A program made the translations under genes and the position numbers. A stretch of 64,000 nucleotides of DNA from Branchiostoma floridae (taxonomy: Eukaryota; Chordata; Leptocardii; Amphioxiformes; Branchiostomatidae): assembly GCF_000003815.2 (NCBI RefSeq), contig NC_049989.1, positions 17,120,287 through 17,184,286 on the forward strand, read 5' to 3'. Below the pieces are notes generated by a model. It saw only the letters and a list, made by a program, of their open reading frames with translations, had not been told where the DNA came from and did no database searches. Below, in pieces: positions 59,801 to 64,000 of this stretch. The number at the start of each line of letters is the position of its first letter. Within the stretch, counting starts at the first letter, position 1.

Positions 59801-62800
59801 TCCCGACTACTACGACTACATGTAAGTACTTCCAAGACTGAAACCTCTGCTTCTCCATATTCACTAAGCCGAGGTTTCAGTCTTGGGGATACTTAAACAT
59901 ATAGTAGTAGTGGTCGGTAATTCTTAAGGCTGCCTCCTACTACTCCCGCGATCCAACCTCTGCTTGGAGAATATGGTAATTCTATCCTCCACATCCTTTC
60001 ATCTTTGCAGTCAGGGACATGAAATTTGATATCTTAACAGGGAAGTTCATCTGTGTTGAATCGAATCTAGATTAAAGCTTCCAAAACAAAGAATTGAATA
60101 TATAACAAAATCTCCTACTGTGCAACTCCGGTCTTTATTCAGGAATGGGCAGATAGAACACGTGGCTCGGTGAGCTGTGATCATAAGTTATAGAAAGTCT
60201 ATGGCACCCCCGTCCCTGTTGAGGGATGGAATTTATGTTTCATCATAGATGCATTTGGTTCTTATGGATAATCTTAACTCACGAATAAAACATTGTATAT
60301 TCATGTTTTTATTTTCATCTTAATTAACGTTTTTAAACTTTTTTTCATTAGCATTAGGTTAAACCTTTTCATTGTCAAGACTATGTTTAGCAAATACAAC
60401 ATCTATAGTCTTTTAATATGCATTAATAAACATTTCATAAAAACGTATGTTTTAACTTTAGGTACGAGATCTTCATGGACGATGTGAAGCCTGCCGACCT
60501 GAACCTGGCCTTCCTGTGGGACTTCCTTAGGCTTCCGGTGTCTTACTTCTCCATCGGCGCTGACACGAAGTTCCGTAAGTGTTGTTCTGAACATGTAACG
60601 CTGCTTCACCATTATCCGTGGGGTGACCTATATCCGTTATTGATGAAAATAACATCATGCTTTCTATAGATATGAAGTCTTTCATTTTTTAATAGCTTTA
60701 TAATGTGGGAAGTGGAAACGACGGCCCGTCGACTTGATATCCCTATTTTGTAATTAGCAAAGGATATAAGTTATCCCCGCAGGTGAACTGGCGTTAGAGT
60801 ATGTGGTAAAGGACAACCTCAAGCTAATAGTTCACACTTACGCTGCATCTAGAAAAGTTGGGATAAACGATACTGTGCTCATTCGAGCCCAAAGCACTGG
60901 AGAAGAAGCCACACGGAGAAACATGTTTGCGTGTTGGCTCGAATAAACTTCCACTAAACGGGATTATGCGAGCGCCTCCAGCGTCTTTCTGAAGATGTGA
61001 TATAAGGCACGTTCTCATTTAAATGTCGAAAATGCTGTCGCCAGCTGTCTTTAAGACTTGATATAGAGCAAATCGCAGGCAACATCACTGTTTTTTTTAA
61101 TTTTTCCACAACCCCTGTAATTTTTTACAAAAGATGCACCACAACATTCGTATTGGTTGATGTCTTGTAAGAAATTACAGCCACGAGTAGGATTCCAACC
61201 CCTAAAAAACGGCTGTCGCCTGAGAAGACACAGAGAGTTCAAACAGTAGCCAAAAATGTAGTAATGCAGTTCTCAGACTGAATGTTTGACAGGTGAAGCC
61301 AGGTAGCTGGGCCCTCTGACTGATCACGTCAGGTCGCTCCCTTCACTGATTTTCGAGTCTATGTAGCGTGATTTATGTCTGTCGCCAAATTATGTAACAA
61401 ACGTTACCACCTCTAGTTAGACGATTGCGACATTTTTGTTAGCCATGTATAAAACAAGAAATGACCATTTTTGTGACGCTGTACAGGTTTTCTGGCTTTC
61501 TAAAGAAACAAGAAAGGGTTGTTGACTGTTATTTGTATCCCACCTTGCTTAACAAAATGTTGTACAGAAATGACTGTAACAAACGTTACCATTGTTCGAT
61601 GTTGTCTAACCTTTCTATTTAACCTGGTGTAAAAAAGCTGCCAACTTTTTAAATGTCCCTATTGACGTCAACTTATAGCTAAATGATGTAGTCAATAATG
61701 TAAGTCCTTTTGAAGAAAACAGGGTAAAGTCCTACTGTTGTAACAAACGTTACCGGTAACGTTTGTTACCTGCCATGTAATGCATTAGCAATGGGACCGA
61801 AAATAATAAGTTGCCATTTTTTTGGCTATGGTTAAAACAGGAATTTTCCAAAACAACCAGGTAGTTTTCACCGAAAATAAAGCCGAGTTATTTTTCGACC
61901 AAAAAAAGGCCATTTTCGACATTTCAATGAGAACGAGTGATAAGTGTGAACGGTTCGTCTGAGGTTGCCCTTTCTCACGCACTCTGCTGTTCTGTACATG
62001 TGCTAGTGTAGAGGTTTCGATCATTATCAACAGTGGTACCGGTAGAGACCGCAACCGGTTGATAGCTCTACTATTAGAGACTGGATCACTACAGGCATAT
62101 ATCACGATGGCAATCACCTTTGCGAAATAGCCAGAGATTAAGACTGGAAAACTTGCAACGTAAACCTAGCTCTCACCCAAACCCTAGCTGTGATTCAATT
62201 CTGTTTGTTTTATCTATCGGCAAAACAGCAAATTCTGATCATCAATTACGGTTATTTCATATTGCTCAATCAGTTCAGTTCAGTCATCCATCTAGTGACG
62301 CTATGGGGTCCCTCTAGAAGACGTATTCTATAACAAGGTTCTTCAAACACAACCGGAATAGTACTTCCTTCCATAGTTTCGGTGTCTTTTAAATAGACAC
62401 CATCATCAGGGTTAGAATTGCTGGATACGATTGTTCGAAAGACCCTGCTGTATGAGTATTTTACCAACCAGATAAAACTATTTATACGGATGGACGTATT
62501 CTACTTTTAGAAAACTTCATCCTTCGCTACGGAACTCACTACATTCAGTCGGCAAAGTTCGGCGGTCAACTGAAGATCATCAAGACCAAGGAGGCCAGCT
62601 CGGACCTCTCGGTCCGGGCGTTCTCGGAGAGAGCTCAGACGGACTGGAAGAAGACCTTCAGCACCTTCTCTGCAGAAGCCAGTATGACCAAGTCCAGCAG
62701 CTGGTTCCACAAGCATGAGACCAAGGAGGAATCCGAGAATTCTGAAGGAGAGGCCAGCCAAGACACAGAGAAAACTTCACAAGACTCTCAAACTGAGCAG

Positions 62801-63962
62801 ACGTAAGTGAAGCCTATTTGAATTGACACACTGAATCTCTCTAAATCTAATTAGAATATTCAATTCGCTTTAGATAAATGTGACCAACAATTAATGTGCC
62901 TAATCGTATTTCTGTGAAGATAGTTTTTATTGAAATGCATAGATACACAAAACACTATTTTACGGGATTTCACCGCATTATCAATTAACTAGACCCGATA
63001 TTTACGACATTATCATCAACCTAATGTCACGATTTAGAAAGAATAGAGAAAGAGAAAACGATGATTTGCCATACCTGTCACTGATGATTTTGAAACGAAC
63101 GTATGGGCTATTTCTCTTTGTAACGGTCGACTTATTACTTGGACCCATCTAGATGTAACAAAGCTTTGCTTTTCAGGGTTGTAACTAGTACCTTTTAGAG
63201 GGGGGGGGGGCTGCGGAGGATGTTGGACGAACAGCTATAAGCGTGATTTAATCATGCTATACATGGCCTTTACTGTTCTGAGTAGTGATTTAGATACCAA
63301 ATATCGCCGACAGACTCAAAGAAAGTCACGTACACAGTGTATTGTATGGATGACATTTCCCTCCAAAGTCAGACAGCCCAAAAATATGTAACGCAGTAGG
63401 AGTGCAGATTAGCTGTAGAGCTAGAGCTATAGGACACCACAATGCGTAACGTACATTGTCATAATTCCACCAGGTGCCATTATACCGCCACCTCAAAAAA
63501 CGTTGTTGTAGAGGCCTTCTCAAGATTGTCTTCAATACCTAAATTTTTAAATTTTATTACATTTTTTTAGATATTTAACACTCGGTGTTCAAGACAATCA
63601 TGGGAAGACCTCTTTACTAACTTTTTCTGAGGTGGCTGTATAATGACACCCTGTGGAATTATGATAGTCGATGTTATTTATATCTATTTAGGTATTGATA
63701 TAACTCACTGTCTTTACAGGAGTTCGTTTGAGTTCAGTAACGAGTTGATGGTGGTCCAGGGAGGTGACCAGCAGATCGCCGCAGCCATCACCGAGATGTA
63801 CACCTCCTCCCTCAACACGGAGCTCAAAGCCTGGCTCGACTCTATCAAGGACTACCCGAAAGCCTTCTCGTTCGTCATGAATCCCATCACGGCTGCACTG
63901 GACATCAACTTCAACTCGCTGTTTCCCAATGGTGACGTGGACTTCGGCTGCCTGGGACAGAG
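49150..63962 (+). CDS. Secreted MACPF-domain (perforin-family) protein, 14 exons in window, probably continuing right
   Basis: The product is a predicted secreted pore-forming-family protein. Exons are 49150-49243, 53271-53390, 53985-54134, 54744-54860, 55366-55455, 56587-56753, 57088-57267, 57701-57804, 58447-58594, 59029-59141, 59392-59739, 60462-60574, 62511-62802 and 63720-63962; all junctions are GT/AG and in phase (about 760 codons). Exon 1 is a signal peptide. Exons 2-7 encode a polar, helical, repeat-containing N-terminal region. Exons 8-14 carry the MACPF domain: FLGVGFDGRGEY, VPDTMTVQGVYDTD, a glycine-rich GAGGGAFGLGWSAGGG strand and the signature FILRYGTHYIQSAKFGG (Y-G-T-H-x-x-x-x-x-x-x-G-G). 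The last exon has a GTATCT donor at 63963; reading through it would instead give a stop at 63972. Family members act in immunity, venom or egg defence; which applies here is unknown. Confidence 0.88.
49317..49395 (+). repeat. tRNA-derived SINE head
   Basis: AAGTTGGTAGAGCGTTCGCC (box A context) and GTTCGATCCCC (box B) are spaced as in tRNAs, but no cloverleaf or anticodon stem closes properly. It lies in intron 1 of the MACPF gene. Confidence 0.6.
49965..50025 (+). repeat. tRNA-like fragment (GTGGCGCAATCGGCAGGTG)
   Basis: It has a box A-like start and an anticodon-arm-like TTCGACTCATGACCC, but no box B follows. It is probably a truncated SINE head. Confidence 0.4.
50265..50412 (-). repeat. 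tRNA-derived SINE, minus orientation
   Basis: On the minus strand: ATGGCCGAGTG (box A), GTTCGATTC (box B), then TTTGGGAAAGGCACTTAACA and CACTCACCCAGGTGTAAAAT, the SINE body also seen at 9.1 and 53.1 kb. Confidence 0.7.
52310..52755. repeat. 38-bp GTCT-rich minisatellite
   Basis: TCCTTGTCTGACCCTGTCTG recurs at 52441, 52483, 52521, 52559, 52597, 52631 and 52669 (mostly 38 bp apart) and grades into simple GTCT repeats. It is in intron 1 of the MACPF gene; a long minus-strand open frame here is spurious. Confidence 0.95.
53079..53225 (+). repeat. SINE copy with GGTTCGGAACC head
   Basis: GGTCAGAGTTCGAGTCACC (box B-like) precedes CCCTTAGGAAATGCACTTTA and GGTGAAAATGGGTACC, the same body as the other SINEs here. 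It ends 45 bp before exon 2 of the MACPF gene. Confidence 0.6.
53271..53390 (+). CDS. MACPF gene exon 2
   Basis: Symmetric phase 1-1 exon after TCTTTCAG. It encodes an acidic helix with LVDRVIDSVLADNGDE and has donor GTGGGT. Confidence 0.8.
53598..53905. repeat. (TGAT)n tract followed by GC-rich repeat
   Basis: TGATTGATTGATTGA repeats pass into a GC-rich block (GGGATACCCTGCGGATCCCG), unlike its AT-rich surroundings; probably a dispersed element in intron 2. Confidence 0.5.
53985..54134 (+). CDS. MACPF gene exon 3
   Basis: Symmetric phase 1-1 exon; encodes GKEKKNIFTSQLKEMLDSVL near its end, a module repeated in exon 5. Donor GTTAGA. Confidence 0.8.
54404..54570. mobile_element. Palindromic MITE with CCCTGGGAGCCAG ends and TA duplication
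   Basis: CCCTGGGAGCCAG and CTGGCTCCCAGGG are exact inverted ends, flanked on both sides by TA. Inner pairs include GGCCCGGAGAG and GGGCTTAAAC-type segments. It lies in intron 3 of the MACPF gene. Confidence 0.8.
54744..54860 (+). CDS. MACPF gene exon 4
   Basis: Symmetric phase 1-1 exon between CAATGTAG and GTATGC; encodes a hydrophilic Thr/Glu/Lys-rich linker with no recognised domain. Confidence 0.75.
54898..55160. repeat. Compound (GT)n microsatellite
   Basis: About 260 bp of TGTG with TTTGTG and ATGTATG interruptions in intron 4 of the MACPF gene. Confidence 0.95.
55366..55455 (+). CDS. MACPF gene exon 5
   Basis: Symmetric phase 1-1 exon; GKEKKTISTPQLKEIWKNVL parallels exon 3 closely. 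Donor GTTAGA, like exon 3. Confidence 0.8.
56155..56457. mobile_element. Palindromic MITE (about 300 bp)
   Basis: Arms of about 90 bp are inverted: left has CATCCTCCTACGCAGAGACA, CCGCCTGTCTGGATGTACCC, TGCTCTTTCAACC; right has the complements GAAAGAGCAGGGTACATCCA and TGAGTAGGAGGATG. It lies in intron 5 of the MACPF gene. Confidence 0.8.
56587..56753 (+). CDS. MACPF gene exon 6
   Basis: It contains two copies of ETMPVA..AV (ETMPVAGSAV, ETMPVAENAV), then FLAQAAKDIGTK. The entry phase is 1, the exit phase 0, and the donor GTAATA is directly followed by a TAC/ACT trinucleotide tract in the intron. Confidence 0.8.
56756..57010. repeat. Interrupted (TAC)n/(ACC)n trinucleotide tract
   Basis: About 250 bp of TACTACTAC and ACCACCACC repeats start within 5 bp of the exon 6 donor. 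Long open frames here on either strand are artefacts. Confidence 0.95.
57088..57267 (+). CDS. MACPF gene exon 7
   Basis: Helical region VVDKLGDRIAEGVVENH to LEDFDKQYQEAL; phase 0-0; acceptor TGAACAG, donor GTGGGA. Confidence 0.8.
57701..57804 (+). CDS. MACPF gene exon 8
   Basis: After ATCTTCAG it gives IRVIPYGRGDDMGNTFVPAG and ISHRYQYADE, which looks like the N-terminal edge of the MACPF domain. Phase 0 to 2, donor GTAGGT. Confidence 0.85.
58280..58410. repeat. LINE-type 3' tail with (AAATA)n
   Basis: TGAATAGACTGCCTAGGCTG and CATTTTCAATAAATAAATAA fit the 3' end of a non-LTR retrotransposon. It lies in intron 8 of the MACPF gene. Confidence 0.5.
58447..58594 (+). CDS. MACPF gene exon 9
   Basis: It encodes GLGPVMMNGCFGTAYEPGD and ends TNCP, with two or three cysteines; GTAAGT donor, phase 0 exit. 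Confidence 0.85.
58672..58793. mobile_element. Palindromic MITE with CCTGGTATCCAGC ends
   Basis: CCTGGTATCCAGC / GCTGGATACCAGG are exact inverted ends; AGCTCCC and TCTCCTCTC pair inside. TA occurs at both margins. It lies 78 bp after exon 9 of the MACPF gene. Confidence 0.8.
59029..59141 (+). CDS. MACPF gene exon 10
   Basis: Acceptor GTTTACAG; product SLIDGATFLGVGFDGRGEYS, then RKRSIIQRSCN. Exit phase 2, donor GTATGG. Confidence 0.88.
59392..59739 (+). CDS. MACPF gene exon 11
   Basis: Longest exon (348 bp), with VPDTMTVQGVYDTDVES and a Gly-rich strand. It is GC-rich. Its donor GTAATT lies inside an 11-bp direct repeat flanking a MITE. Confidence 0.9.
59750..59974. mobile_element. Palindromic MITE at the exon 11 splice donor
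   Basis: Nearly perfect inverted arms (CAGGTTGGATCGCGGGGGTA, GTAGGAGGCAGC, CAAGACTGAAACCTC) span 225 bp. GGTAATTCTAT flanks it on both sides (59739-59749, 59975-59985), a direct repeat that includes the donor of exon 11. Confidence 0.85.
60462..60574 (+). CDS. MACPF gene exon 12
   Basis: RYEIFMDDVKPADLNLAFLW leads into a leucine-rich stretch and KF; entry phase 2, exit phase 1, donor GTAAGT. Confidence 0.88.
61394..61769. repeat. Recurrent GTAACAAACGTTACC motif ending in a 30-bp perfect palindrome
   Basis: Exact copies at 61394-61408, 61576-61590 and 61740-61754, the last joined to its own complement at 61755-61769. The family or function is not known; it is probably part of a transposon. 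It lies in intron 12 of the MACPF gene. Confidence 0.85.
62511..62802 (+). CDS. MACPF gene exon 13: signature motif
   Basis: It starts NFILRYGTHYIQSAKFGGQL, the MACPF signature, continues with a membrane-insertion-type segment and a Ser/Glu-rich linker, and ends at GTAAGT in phase 2. Confidence 0.92.
63720..63962 (+). CDS. MACPF gene exon 14
   Basis: The product includes FSNELMVVQGGDQQIAAAIT and LKAWLDSIKDYPKAFSFVM, the usual C-terminal part of the domain, and ends at CLGQ. Splicing at GTATCT is favoured; a stop at 63970-63972 is the alternative. Confidence 0.85.
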
Positions 63963-64000
63963 GTATCTCTAACATGTCTGTAATAATCTACGTGATATCC

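Overview
This window looks like nuclear DNA of an invertebrate chordate, most probably a lancelet (Branchiostoma). It has intron-rich genes with short exons and canonical GT/AG splice sites, AT-rich introns full of short palindromic transposons, tRNA-derived SINEs and microsatellites, and gene families that are large in amphioxus. No bacterial, viral or organellar genes and no CRISPR array were seen. The organism call is inference from gene content and repeat style.

Layout. (1) 1-10,557, minus strand: a nose-resistant-to-fluoxetine-6 (NRF-6) type membrane acyltransferase. Twelve of its exons join in phase apart from one unresolved gap, and the 3' end lies beyond base 1. (2) 10.9-20.6 kb has no confident gene. 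It holds a 115-bp satellite with a higher-order length pattern, an unassigned partly open stretch at 15.19-15.97 kb, a 141-bp satellite, a nested MITE and a 1.1-kb element with C-rich inverted ends. (3) 20,627-29,514, plus strand: a complete five-exon P-loop sulfotransferase-like gene of 467 codons, with transposons nested in its introns. (4) 29.8-32.9 kb is repeats. (5) 32,949-33,941, minus strand: an intronless ten-helix EamA/SLC35G-like transporter. (6) 34-49 kb has no confident gene. It holds transposon families with readable filled and empty insertion sites, a segmental duplication carrying a 24-bp array, and a 1.7-kb inverted-repeat transposon ending 77 bp before the next start codon. 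(7) 49,150-63,962, plus strand: a secreted MACPF (perforin-family) gene with 14 exons in the window, probably continuing to the right.

The four genes do not look like a functional cluster; they alternate in strand and share no pathway. The richest material is transposon archaeology. Several insertions can be read against an uninterrupted copy in the same window, and one palindromic element has inserted at a splice donor of the MACPF gene and duplicated it.

All exon models come from reading splice sites and phases by eye. They have not been tested with transcripts or database searches.
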